A stretch of 46,634 bases of DNA from Clostridiales bacterium (lineage in GTDB: Bacteria > Bacillota > Clostridia > Christensenellales > Aristaeellaceae). Shown one piece after another: positions 8,022 to 17,973 of the stretch. The notes under the pieces are model-generated. The model saw nothing but the letters and a program-made list of their open reading frames with translations, did no database searches and was not told the origin of the DNA. Position numbers and translations under genes: made by a program. Numbering within the stretch: position 1 is the first letter of the stretch; every line of letters begins with the position of its first letter. The stretch is from assembly GCA_029012285.1 (NCBI GenBank), contig JAQXLU010000071.1:1-46634 (forward strand), given 5' to 3'.

Positions 8022-9336
8022 TGTCAAGTTCCTGCCCGGGCATCTGCTACTCGGCTTGTCCGGCGGGGCGGACAGCGTGGCGCTGCTGCTGCTGTTGCTG
8101 GACGTAGGCGCGCACTTGACGGCGGTACATGTGAATCACGGCTTGCGCGGCGCTGCCTCCGACGGGGATGAAGCCTTCGTGCGCGAGCTGTGCGCGCAGC
8201 GGAGGGTGCCCCTGCTGGTCTACCGGGCCACAGCGCCAGAGCATCCCAGCGAGGCCTGGGCGCGGGAGGTGCGCTACGGCTTCTTCCGCCAGGCGATGGC
8301 ACAGACCGGGGCGGATGCGCTGGTGCTGGCCCATCACCGGGACGACCAGGCGGAAACGCTGCTGCTCCACCTGCTGCGGGGTGCAGGCCTGACCGGGCTG
8401 ACCGGCATGGCGGTGCGCTCCAGGGTGGATGGCATGACCATCCTCCGGCCACTTTTGACGTCTTCCCGCGCGGAGCTCCGGGCCTACCTGGAGGAAAAGC
8501 ACCAGCCCTGGCGGGAGGATGCCTCCAATGGGGAAGCCCGCTACCTGCGCAACGCGTTGCGCCTGGAGGTGCTGCCCCGCCTGGAGCAGCTACTGCCTGG
8601 CGCAGCGGCGCACATCGCGCAGACAGCGGCGCTCCTGGCCGAGGACGAGGCCGCCCTGGCTTCCCTGACGGCGGGCTTCCTGAAGGAGCACCCCGGCGAT
8701 GCGCTGCCCCTGGCGGAGCTGTGCGCCCAGCCCGTGGGGCTGCAAAGACGCATCCTGCGTGCCTGGTGGGCAGGCATGACCCCGCCCGGCGAGGAACGCA
8801 GCCTGTCTGCGCCACAGACCGCCGACCTTCAGGCGTTGGTGGAAGCGCCTGCGTCCGCCAGGTGCAATCTGCCGGGAGGCTGGCATGCCCAGCGCGGCTG
8901 GACGCACCTGCACTTGCTTCCTCCGCAAGCCGCGCCCCGGATGCAGCCCCAAAGCGCGCTGCAAAGCCCGCTCCTGCGGGTAGAGGACTTTGCCGGAGAA
9001 ACCGGCGACGGGCAGGGAAGCCAGGTGTTCCCCCGGGCATGGCTGGAGGACTGCATCATCCGCACCCGGCAGACGGGCGACTTCATCCGCCCCTTCGGCA
9101 TGCCCGGCAGGCAGTCCCTCCAGGACTATCTGGTCAACCGCCGCATTGACGCAGCCTTCCGCGACCGGCTGCCCCTTCTTTGCCGGGGCAGCGAGGTGCT
9201 GCTGGTCGGCGGCGTGGGCGCGGGTCAGCTTCCCCGAATGAATGAAATGGACGATCCCGTGCTGCTGCGGTGGGCAACCCCCTTCCCCTGGCAGCGGGAC
9301 ATGAAGAAGGAGGAAATCCCCCATGATCGAAAATAA
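8014..9336 (+). CDS. tilS: tRNA(Ile)-lysidine synthetase TilS
   Basis: TilS attaches lysine to C34 of the CAU anticodon of a minor tRNA-Ile, using ATP, so that it reads AUA rather than AUG. The start at 8014 yields MIDVKFLPGHLLLGLSGGADSVALL; the PP-loop SGGADS near residue 19 is the ATP-pyrophosphatase signature, and VNHGLRGAASDGDEAFV and HHRDDQAETLLLHLLRG are the expected following motifs. The C-terminal substrate-binding domain is present (RPFGMPGRQSLQDYLVNRRI). It overlaps the preceding gene by 8 bases and hpt by 14 bases. This tilS-hpt-ftsH order is conserved in Firmicutes. Length (440) is normal. Confidence 0.94.
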   Translation: MIDVKFLPGHLLLGLSGGADSVALLLLLLDVGAHLTAVHVNHGLRGAASDGDEAFVRELCAQRRVPLLVYRATAPEHPSEAWAREVRYGFFRQAMAQTGADALVLAHHRDDQAETLLLHLLRGAGLTGLTGMAVRSRVDGMTILRPLLTSSRAELRAYLEEKHQPWREDASNGEARYLRNALRLEVLPRLEQLLPGAAAHIAQTAALLAEDEAALASLTAGFLKEHPGDALPLAELCAQPVGLQRRILRAWWAGMTPPGEERSLSAPQTADLQALVEAPASARCNLPGGWHAQRGWTHLHLLPPQAAPRMQPQSALQSPLLRVEDFAGETGDGQGSQVFPRAWLEDCIIRTRQTGDFIRPFGMPGRQSLQDYLVNRRIDAAFRDRLPLLCRGSEVLLVGGVGAGQLPRMNEMDDPVLLRWATPFPWQRDMKKEEIPHDRK

Positions 9337-9889
9337 CGCCAAAATCTATGAGGATTTGAAGAGCATCCTGGTCACCCGGGAGGAAATCGCCGAGGCAGTG
9401 GACAAGCTGGGCAAGCAGATCGCCCAGGATTATCAGGGCAAGGAGCTGCTGATGGTGGGCATCCTCAAGGGGAGCGTCGTGTTCTTTTCCGACCTGATGC
9501 GCGCCGTCGATCTGCCGGTCAAGACCGAGTTCATGGCGGTGTCCAGCTACGGCGCGGCCACCAAGACCAGCGGCGTGGTCAACCTGGTGAAGGATCTGAC
9601 CGTGGACATCACCGGCATGCATGTGCTGATCGTCGAGGACATTGTGGATTCCGGCATGACCCTCAGCTACCTGAAGAAGTATCTGTCCACCCGTGGCGCG
9701 GCTTCCATCAAGATCGCCACGCTGCTGGATAAGCCCGAGCGCCGACGGGTCGATCTGCAGGCGGACTACTTCTGCTTCACCATCCCGGATGAATTCGTCG
9801 TCGGCTATGGCCTGGACTACGCGGAAAAGTACCGCAATTTGCCCGACATCGGCGTTTTGTCCCCCCGGGTGTACGCGCCGGAGGCGTAA
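9323..9889 (+). CDS. hpt: Hypoxanthine phosphoribosyltransferase
   Basis: This purine-salvage enzyme joins hypoxanthine or guanine to PRPP to give IMP or GMP. The 188-residue protein contains the PRPP-binding loop VLIVEDIVDSGMTL at about 101-114, the early GILKGSVVF motif, and DFCFTIPDEFVVGYGLDY-like C-terminal base-binding residues (here YFCFTIPDEFVVGYGLDYAE). The ATG lies inside the 3' end of tilS, preceded by GAAGGAGG within that gene. Synthesis with tilS and ftsH fits the conserved Firmicute arrangement, in which Hpt in Bacillus also influences ftsH expression; that extra role is not visible here. Confidence 0.95.
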   Translation: MIENNAKIYEDLKSILVTREEIAEAVDKLGKQIAQDYQGKELLMVGILKGSVVFFSDLMRAVDLPVKTEFMAVSSYGAATKTSGVVNLVKDLTVDITGMHVLIVEDIVDSGMTLSYLKKYLSTRGAASIKIATLLDKPERRRVDLQADYFCFTIPDEFVVGYGLDYAEKYRNLPDIGVLSPRVYAPEA

Positions 9890-9983
9890 AAGTCGTACCC
9901 CTGAATGATAGATAGGCGCATCAGCGCGTATAGATAAGGCGGGCCATGATGGGCGCTGCCGGATGACAAGGAGGACTCTGATT

Positions 9984-11981
<1,998 letters not shown>

Positions 11982-11985
11982 CGCC

Positions 11986-12822
11986 ATGACCCCCGATCTG
12001 CACATGCATACCACCGCCTCCGACGGCGTGCTGTCGCCCCTGTCGCTGGTGACCTTCGCGGCGAAACGCGGCGTGACCCACATGGCGGTGACCGACCATG
12101 ACACCTTTGACGGGGTGGACAGCCTGCGCGGCATGCAGACGCCCATCCCCGTGCTGACCGGCGTGGAGCTTTCCATGGCGGATATGAAGGGATTGCACCT
12201 GCTGGGCTACGGCTTGAGCGATGCGCCGGAGTTGCGGCAAACCGTCCGCAGCCTGGCGCGCAAACGGCTCAGCCGTGCCGCCCGCATGGTGGACAAGCTC
12301 CGCGCGCTGGGTTTGCCGCTGGATGATCAGGCGCTCTTTGAGAGGTGCGCAGGCACGGTGGGCAGGCCGCATATCGCCCGGGCGATGGTCGAGCGGGGGT
12401 ATGTTGCCACCGTGAAGGAAGCTTTCGACCGCTACATCGGTGACGACTGCCCGGCCTATGTGCCCAACGAGCGCCTGCACATGGCCGAAGCGCTGCCTCT
12501 GATGCGCCGCTGCGGCTTTGTGCCCGTGCTGGCCCATCCCGCGGAGCTGGAGACGGATGACGTGACCCTGCGCGCGCTGCTGCAAAGCTGGCAAAAGCAG
12601 GGCCTGATGGGCGTGGAGGTGTATCACCCGTCCCAGGAAAAACGTGGCTTTGCGCCGCTGGATGCTGCTGTGCGCCGCATGGGGTTGCTCGTCACCGGCG
12701 GCAGCGATTACCACTGCGACGATCAGCGCCACGGTCAGCCGGGCTGCACCGCCCTGCACTGGCATCACGCGGAGGCGGACGTCGCGGCCCTGATGCGGGC
12801 CATGCAAGAGATGAACAAGTGA
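11986..12822 (+). CDS. PHP-domain phosphoesterase (YciV/RNase AM-like)
   Basis: The 278-residue protein belongs to the PHP metal-dependent phosphoesterases related to E. coli YciV (RNase AM, 3',5'-bisphosphate nucleotide phosphatase). It starts DLHMHTTASDGVLSP, the first metal-binding motif, followed by AVTDHDTFDGVD, TGVELSM, VLAHPAEL and GSDYHCDD, the further ligand motifs in their usual order. The insert VGRPHIARAMVERGYV is typical of the subfamily. It begins four bases after ftsH ends, so it is part of that transcript. The likely role is nucleotide or RNA-end processing; the exact substrate is inferred only from family. Confidence 0.88.
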   Translation: MTPDLHMHTTASDGVLSPLSLVTFAAKRGVTHMAVTDHDTFDGVDSLRGMQTPIPVLTGVELSMADMKGLHLLGYGLSDAPELRQTVRSLARKRLSRAARMVDKLRALGLPLDDQALFERCAGTVGRPHIARAMVERGYVATVKEAFDRYIGDDCPAYVPNERLHMAEALPLMRRCGFVPVLAHPAELETDDVTLRALLQSWQKQGLMGVEVYHPSQEKRGFAPLDAAVRRMGLLVTGGSDYHCDDQRHGQPGCTALHWHHAEADVAALMRAMQEMNK

Positions 12823-12853
12823 GCATAAGCTTACAAGGAAGGGAGGGAACGCC

Positions 12854-14878
12854 ATGAACGATGGCAACAATCAAGGGGAACGCCACCGCCGCGCGCAGCG
12901 CACGATGGATCCCATCCTGGATGAACCGTCCATGAGCGCTCCCTCGCCCATGCCGGGGAAGCCCGCTGGCGCCCATGCCCGTCAGACTGGGCGCAGGGCC
13001 TCCCAGATGCAGCCGAAGCAGCAGGAGGCGCGCGTGTCCGCCCAGCAGGGCTGGTCAACGCCCCAGCAGACGGCAGCGCCCCAGCAGCCCTACGGCTACC
13101 CGGTGCAGCCGGTGTATCCGCCAAGGCCCAGCCAGGGCATCCCTGGCGGTCAGCTGCCGCCCCAGCAGTACGGCGCGTGGCAGCAGGGGTACAGCCCCGC
13201 GCCCCAGCAGGCGTGGCAGCAGCCCTACCAGCAGCACGCCGGACGTGGCTGGTCCCAGCCCTATCCTGTACAGAACCAGCAGCCCCAGCCGCAGAACCAG
13301 TGGCAGGGCGGCTACAGCGTCAACCCGTGGGAGGATGGCTATCCGCCCATGCAGGACAGCTCGCAGCAGCCCAGCGGGAGCATCCCCGGCATGCCGCCGG
13401 TGCATCCACGCCCCAGCCGCAATACCATCCTGAAGCTGGTGGCAGCAGCCATCGTCCTGGTGATCGCGGTGTGCGTGGTTGTGGGGACGATCAACCACCG
13501 GAGCGAAAAGCAAGCGCTCTACGCCTCGGTCGCAGCCTATGACGACCGCTACTGCCAGGGCGTGTATGTGGACGGCATCCACCTGGGCGGCATGACCCGC
13601 GAGGAAGCCCAGGCTGTGGTGCAGAAGAACGCCCAGCTCAAGTGCGACGAATGGAATGTCAGCCTCGTCACCTCAGAGAACGAGTATGTGGGCGAGATTA
13701 ACTCTTACCACCTGGGCATGACTGTCCATGTGGAGGATGTGTTGGACGAGGCCTGGAAGCAGGGCCACACCGGCAGCACGGCAGAGGAACGCTACGCTGC
13801 CATGAACGCGCTGCTGGAAACGCCTTACTACGCCATCACCGCCATGCCCAGCGGCAGCACTGAGGCGGTGGACAGTATCCTCAACGCCATCGCGGAAAGT
13901 GTGTATGTCCCCGCGACGAACGCCTCCGCCATCTTTGAACCGTGGAAGGTCAATCCCTTCACCATCACCCCAGAAACCGTGGGCCGGTATCTGGACGTGG
14001 CTTCCATCAAAAACCAGGTGTATGATATGCTCTCCCGCATGGAGTCGGGGGTTGTCATCGTCGCCCCCACGCCGCTGTACCCCTCCATCACCCAGGCGGA
14101 TGTGGAGCGCCAAACCTCGCTGATCGGCACGCACTACACGGCGATTTCCACCACCTCCACCGAAAACCGGGTGATGAACATCAAGCGCGCGTGCGAGCTC
14201 ATCAACGGCACGGTCATTGCCCCGGGCAAGAACTTCTCCTTCAACGACGTGGTGGGCCCGCGCACGGCGAAAACCGGCTTCTACAAGGCCATCGAGTACG
14301 CCTACGGCAAGCAGGTGGAGGGCTACGGCGGCGGCATCTGCCAGGTCAGCTCCACCATCTATGTGGCGGCTGTCCGGGCGAATCTGGACATTCTTAAGCG
14401 CACCCAGCACGCCCTGGAGGTCAACTACACCCCCTTCGGCCTGGACGCGACCGTCAACTACGACGGCAAAAAGATCGACTTTGTGTTCCAGAACAACACC
14501 GGCGGCAATCTGTACATCGTCACCAAGGTGATGAAAAAGCCGAAGGTGGACAACAACCACTCCCTGGTGGTCTGCGAGATCTACGGCCCCGCGCTGGAAG
14601 CTGGCGTGACCTACGACCTGATTGCCACCAAGACGGAGGTGCCCATCCCCGAACCCACCACTGTGCCGGACAAGAAGGCGGAATATGTGGTGTACACCGA
14701 CGAGACCTACACGGTGAATGGCTCGGTGGGCTACGAGGTGGACAGCTACAAGGTCAAGTATGTGGATGGTAAGGAGGTGGATCGCACCTTCATGTACCAT
14801 GATACCTATGCGGCGGTGCAGCCGATCATCTATGTGGGTGTGAGCGAGCGGCCGCTGGAAACGACAGAACCCTGGTGA
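12854..14878 (+). CDS. VanW family protein with Gln-rich N-terminal region
   Basis: The 674-residue protein has a Gln/Pro-rich cytoplasmic-side region (about 1-185, many QQPYQQ-like runs), one transmembrane helix (about 190-213, LKLVAAAIVLVIAVCVVVG), then an extracellular part with a peptidoglycan-binding-4-type repeat region (VDGIHLGGMTREEAQ at about 240) and a VanW domain (about 440-560: APGKNFSFNDVVGPRTAKTG and GYGGGICQVSSTIY). VanW proteins are common wall-associated proteins of Gram-positive bacteria with no established activity; their name comes from a vancomycin-resistance cluster but does not by itself imply resistance. GGAAGGGAGGG precedes the ATG. Its low-complexity N terminus resembles that of the protein at 6549-8021, six genes upstream in the same run. 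Confidence 0.9.
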   Translation: MNDGNNQGERHRRAQRTMDPILDEPSMSAPSPMPGKPAGAHARQTGRRASQMQPKQQEARVSAQQGWSTPQQTAAPQQPYGYPVQPVYPPRPSQGIPGGQLPPQQYGAWQQGYSPAPQQAWQQPYQQHAGRGWSQPYPVQNQQPQPQNQWQGGYSVNPWEDGYPPMQDSSQQPSGSIPGMPPVHPRPSRNTILKLVAAAIVLVIAVCVVVGTINHRSEKQALYASVAAYDDRYCQGVYVDGIHLGGMTREEAQAVVQKNAQLKCDEWNVSLVTSENEYVGEINSYHLGMTVHVEDVLDEAWKQGHTGSTAEERYAAMNALLETPYYAITAMPSGSTEAVDSILNAIAESVYVPATNASAIFEPWKVNPFTITPETVGRYLDVASIKNQVYDMLSRMESGVVIVAPTPLYPSITQADVERQTSLIGTHYTAISTTSTENRVMNIKRACELINGTVIAPGKNFSFNDVVGPRTAKTGFYKAIEYAYGKQVEGYGGGICQVSSTIYVAAVRANLDILKRTQHALEVNYTPFGLDATVNYDGKKIDFVFQNNTGGNLYIVTKVMKKPKVDNNHSLVVCEIYGPALEAGVTYDLIATKTEVPIPEPTTVPDKKAEYVVYTDETYTVNGSVGYEVDSYKVKYVDGKEVDRTFMYHDTYAAVQPIIYVGVSERPLETTEPW

Positions 14879-14942
14879 TACCACCGGGGAGGGAAGGAAC
14901 ACGGCTTTCCCGGCAGCATCAACAGCGGTCAGATGAAATCGA

Positions 14943-14971
14943 TTGACAGGAGCAGCCGATCATGATATACT
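14943..14971 (+). promoter_or_regulatory. Strong promoter of the rsgA leader
   Basis: Perfect TTGACA (14943-14948), 17-base spacer, TATACT (14966-14971) with an extended TG element at 14963-14964. This is one of the two strongest-looking promoters in the window. Transcription would start near 14978, giving a leader of about 290 bases before rsgA. Confidence 0.85.
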
Positions 14972-15020
14972 GCTCCTGTCAAGCCACAGTTCCAGATATC
15001 GGGAAGAGGAGGTAATGAAC

Positions 15021-15095
15021 ATGATGATGAAGCTTGTGAATGTCAGCCGTCATATGGTGTTGATGGTTACCTCGGTGCTTGCCGCACAGCGTTGA
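15021..15095 (+). CDS. 24-residue leader peptide upstream of rsgA
   Basis: A short ORF beginning MMMKLVN and ending VLAAQR, preceded by AGAGGAGG (15005-15012) with an eight-base spacer. An in-frame ATG at 15015 is too close to that site. The ORF lies between a strong promoter and an intrinsic terminator, and its stop codon falls in the loop of a 7-bp hairpin (15084-15102). This is the usual arrangement of a leader peptide that senses ribosome stalling or charging. No run of one amino acid suggests amino-acid attenuation; methionine and valine are frequent (6 Met, 5 Val). Confidence 0.65.
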   Translation: MMMKLVNVSRHMVLMVTSVLAAQR

Positions 15096-15153
15096 GCTGT
15101 GCCTGTTTGTGCAAACAAGCATGTCCGCGGTGTCATCACCGTGGGCATTTTTT
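15084..15153 (+). terminator. Attenuator-like hairpins and intrinsic terminator before rsgA
   Basis: Three structures follow the leader ORF. Hairpin A: GCACAGC/GCTGTGC (15084-15102, loop GTTGA containing the stop codon). Hairpin B: TGTTT/AAACA (15104-15117). Terminator: a 12-bp stem 15121-15132 with 15137-15148, loop TCAT, then six T (15148-15153). TGCTTG at 15077-15082 is complementary to CAAGCA at 15117-15122, a possible alternative pairing reaching the base of the terminator. A further hairpin CGCCAGG/CCTGGCG lies at 15168-15197. Confidence 0.75.
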
Positions 15154-15266
15154 GTGCATGTGGCAAACGCCAGGTGCTGGAGAATGGCCGCCTGGCGCTA
15201 TTTGGTTGTGGCTTGCGTGCGGCAGGGCGGCAGAGGACGGACGCTTTTTGAAAGGAGACTGCCAGC

Positions 15267-16235
15267 TTGAATTTCGTCAAAGCACGGATCATCAGAGTGA
15301 ACAGAGGTCAGTATACGGTCAGCCTGAATGGCCGGGAGGTCGCGGCGGCGCTCGCCGGGAAGCTCCGCCACAAGGGCATCTACCCCGTGATTGGTGACTA
15401 TGTGGGCGTTCAGGAGGTTGCAGACGGTGAAGCGGTGATCCACGAGGTCATGGAAAGGTTCAGCTACCTGTGCCGTCCGGACAGCTGCGGACATGCCGAT
15501 GGCTATGTCAAGACGCTGCTGGAGCAGCCCATGGTTGCCAATATTGATTATCTCTTCATCATCACATCGCTCAACGATGATTTCAGCGTCAATCGGATCG
15601 CGCGGTTTGCGGCAACGTCCATCCAGGGGGGCTGTAAGCCGGTCATCATCCTCACCAAGGCGGATCTCTGTCCCAACAGGGAGGAATTCCTGGCGCAGGT
15701 CCGCAGCATGAACAATACCTGGGATGTGTTCTGTGTCAGCTCCTATACGGGCGAGGGCATGGATGAGGTGAGGAGGTACCTCCGGCCCGGGATCACCATC
15801 GGGCTGATGGGGTCGTCCGGCGTGGGCAAGTCCACCCTGGTGAACACCCTTGCGGGGCGCGAGGTCATGAAGGTCAGCGCCATCCGCGAGAAGGACGCCA
15901 AGGGAAAGCACACCACGACCCACCGCGAGCTCTTGGACATCAACGGCACCTATTTCATAGATACGCCGGGCATGCGCGGCTTCGGCCTGGGCGATACGGA
16001 GGAGGGGCTTAACGAAACCTTCGAGGACATTGCGGAGCTGGTACAATGCTGCCGTTTCAACGATTGCAGCCACACCAGCGAGCCGGGCTGCGCCATCAAG
16101 GCGGCCTTGAAGGACGGCACGCTGTCGCCAGAGCGCTGGCAGCTCTATTGTGATCTCATGCAGGAGAGCAGCCGCTCGAAGTCGATGGCATTGAAAAAGA
16201 AGATTGCTATACAGAAAAAACGGATGGGGCTATAA
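15267..16235 (+). CDS. rsgA: RsgA-type circularly permuted GTPase
   Basis: RsgA is a late 30S assembly factor whose GTPase is stimulated by the small ribosomal subunit. The 322-residue protein has an N-terminal OB fold (about 1-75), then G motifs in permuted order: G4 TKADL (about 130), G5-like SSYTGEG, G1 GSSGVGKST (about 176), G3 DTPGMRGFG. The C-terminal zinc site is CRFNDCSHTSEPGC. The start is TTG at 15267, nine bases after AAAGGAG. Most genomes have rsgA near a PP2C/PrkC pair; here it instead sits behind a leader ORF and terminator and is followed by a kinase-like gene, so this may be a second, inducible paralogue. That is inference. Confidence 0.9.
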   Translation: MNFVKARIIRVNRGQYTVSLNGREVAAALAGKLRHKGIYPVIGDYVGVQEVADGEAVIHEVMERFSYLCRPDSCGHADGYVKTLLEQPMVANIDYLFIITSLNDDFSVNRIARFAATSIQGGCKPVIILTKADLCPNREEFLAQVRSMNNTWDVFCVSSYTGEGMDEVRRYLRPGITIGLMGSSGVGKSTLVNTLAGREVMKVSAIREKDAKGKHTTTHRELLDINGTYFIDTPGMRGFGLGDTEEGLNETFEDIAELVQCCRFNDCSHTSEPGCAIKAALKDGTLSPERWQLYCDLMQESSRSKSMALKKKIAIQKKRMGL

Positions 16236-16318
16236 GTGACCGGCGCAATGCTGGGGAGAACGAAATCCCTGGATGGCGGGGGAGACAGCCATAAATCGAG
16301 CATGTGACGGAGGTGTAC

Positions 16319-16807
16319 ATGGGAAAGGTATACTTGATATGCGGAAAAATATGCAGCGGCAAATCGTATTATGCCAAGACGCTGAAGGAGAAGCATCATG
16401 CGGTCATTCTGTCAACAGATGAGGCAACTTATGCTTTGATCCATAATGAGCAGGGTGAATTCTATGATGTCTTTGCCCAGCGCGTCAATCGTTATCTGGC
16501 AAGGAAAGCGGTGGAGATCTGCCAGGCAGGCGCGAATGTGATCCTGGACTGGGGGTTTTGGACAAGGGAAAACAGAACCGCCATCTCGGCGTATTTCAAA
16601 TCACATGGGACAAGCTGCGAATGGCACTATATTGATATCGATGATGATACCTGGAAGCGCAACATCGAAGAACGCAATCAAAGAATCGAGGAAGGGAATG
16701 GAGGTTCTGACTTCTATGTGGATGCAGGGCTGCTGAACAAGCTGCTCTCCATGTTTGAAACGCCTGACAGAGATGAGATGGATGTCTGGTATCAGTTGAA
16801 GCGCTGA
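16319..16807 (+). CDS. P-loop kinase-like ATPase (AAA_33/zeta-like)
   Basis: A 162-residue protein with a Walker A motif GKICSGKS at residues 9-16, a conserved acidic STDEATY after strand two, ILDWGFWT as Walker-B-like strand, and a Arg-rich lid region (WKRNIEERNQRIEEGN). This layout is that of small P-loop kinases of the AAA_33 group, which includes chloramphenicol phosphotransferase-like, zeta-toxin-like and RNA-end kinases; the substrate cannot be assigned. The ATG at 16319 follows CGGAGG. It lies 83 bases after rsgA with no terminator between, so it probably shares the attenuated transcript. A bidirectional terminator follows. Confidence 0.75.
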   Translation: MGKVYLICGKICSGKSYYAKTLKEKHHAVILSTDEATYALIHNEQGEFYDVFAQRVNRYLARKAVEICQAGANVILDWGFWTRENRTAISAYFKSHGTSCEWHYIDIDDDTWKRNIEERNQRIEEGNGGSDFYVDAGLLNKLLSMFETPDRDEMDVWYQLKR

Positions 16808-16874
16808 CTTCCGATTTGCCAGATAGCAGAACGCCCATCAGCACAGGCATTTCCCGCTCATACTGATGGAAGCA

Positions 16875-16906
16875 AACAAAAAAGCGGCCGAAGCCGCTTT
16901 TTTGTT
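16875..16906. terminator. Bidirectional terminator between kinase gene and fba
   Basis: A near-perfect stem AACAAAAAAGCGGC/GCCGCTTTTTTGTT with loop CGAA gives T runs on both strands between two convergent genes. Confidence 0.9.
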
Positions 16907-16914
16907 GCCAATGA

Positions 16915-17853
16915 TTAGGCCTTGCCGTTGCAGCCCAGGACATCGACGATCTTGTGGGTCACCATGTCCTTCACAGCCTGACGGGCGGGCTTGAGCCACT
17001 GGCGGGGATCGAAATGATCCGGATGCTCCGCGAAGTACTTGCGCACGGACGCGGTCATGGCCAGACGGATGTCGGAGTCGATGTTGATCTTGCAGACGGC
17101 CATCTTGGCAGCCTGGGCCAGCTGTTCCTCGGGGATGCCGATGGCGCCGGGCATGTTACCGCCGTACTGGTTGATCTCAGCGACGAACTCCTGGGGCACG
17201 GAGGAAGCGCCGTGCAGCACGATGGGGAAGCCGGGCAGGCGCTTGGCACACTCCTCCAGCACGTCAAAGCGCAGCTGGGGCGTGGTGCCGGGCTTGAACT
17301 TGTATGCGCCGTGGCTGGTACCGATGGCGATGGCCAGGGAGTCGCAGCCAGTCTTGGACACGAACTCCTCCACCTCCTCGGGGCGGGTGAACATTTCCTT
17401 GCCGGACTCGACCATCACCTCGTCCTCCACGCCGGCCAGGGTGCCCAGCTCAGCCTCGACCACAGCGCCGTGATCGTGGGCGTATTCCACCACGCGCTTG
17501 GTCAGCTCGATATTCTCCGCAAAGGGCTTGGAGGAAGCGTCGATCATCACGGAGGTGAAGCCGCCGTCGATGCAGCTCTTGCACAGCTCGAAGGAATCGC
17601 CGTGATCCAGGTGCAGCGCGATCGGAATATCGGGATTCTCAGCGGCGGCAGCCTCCACCAGCTTCACCAGGTAGGTGTGGTTGGCGTAGTTGCGCGCGCC
17701 CTTGGACACCTGCAGGATCACGGGTGCCTTCAATTCGCCCGCGGCCTCGGTGATGCCCTGAATGATTTCCATGTTGTTCACGTTGAAAGCGCCCACGGCA
17801 TAGCCGCCATTGTAGGCCTTCTGGAACATTTCCTTGGTCGTAACGATCGCCAT
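16915..17853 (-). CDS. fba: Class II fructose-1,6-bisphosphate aldolase
   Basis: This zinc-dependent aldolase splits fructose 1,6-bisphosphate into dihydroxyacetone phosphate and glyceraldehyde 3-phosphate in glycolysis and runs in reverse in gluconeogenesis. The 312-residue protein shows HLDHGDSFELC (zinc and catalytic residues near 81-88), VEAELGTLAGVED, TSHGAYKF and VLHGASSVP, the metal- and phosphate-binding motifs of the class IIB Firmicute enzymes. Related tagatose/ketose-bisphosphate aldolases share these motifs, but length and the GAYKFKPG segment favour Fba. AGGAGG precedes the ATG. It is a single-gene unit. Confidence 0.93.
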   Translation of the reverse strand: MAIVTTKEMFQKAYNGGYAVGAFNVNNMEIIQGITEAAGELKAPVILQVSKGARNYANHTYLVKLVEAAAAENPDIPIALHLDHGDSFELCKSCIDGGFTSVMIDASSKPFAENIELTKRVVEYAHDHGAVVEAELGTLAGVEDEVMVESGKEMFTRPEEVEEFVSKTGCDSLAIAIGTSHGAYKFKPGTTPQLRFDVLEECAKRLPGFPIVLHGASSVPQEFVAEINQYGGNMPGAIGIPEEQLAQAAKMAVCKINIDSDIRLAMTASVRKYFAEHPDHFDPRQWLKPARQAVKDMVTHKIVDVLGCNGKA

Positions 17854-17898
17854 TGGGATAACCTCCTATCACTGTCGTGTACAGATGCGTACAGTATC

Positions 17899-17927
17899 AT
17901 TATAACACAAGTCGCGCGTGGTGAAAA
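17899..17927 (-). promoter_or_regulatory. fba promoter
   Basis: Minus-strand TTTTCA (17922-17927), 17-base spacer, perfect TATAAT (17899-17904); about 45 bases before the fba ATG. Confidence 0.6.
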
Positions 17928-17973
17928 GGGGGAATGAAAAAGATTTCACAAATTCTGCAAATAGGAGAGACTC

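Noticed and set aside
12854-14878. VanW protein as a vancomycin-resistance gene
   Set aside because: No vanA/B/H/X or vanRS genes nearby; VanW domains are common in susceptible Firmicutes.
14882-14914. Hairpin after the VanW gene as a terminator
   Set aside because: Stem is imperfect and lacks a T run; recorded as uncertain rather than annotated.
15092-15397. Cys-rich frame starting at TTG within the rsgA leader
   Set aside because: Overlaps the leader stop, terminator and rsgA start in another frame and has no ribosome binding site. The cysteines come from the hairpin sequences.
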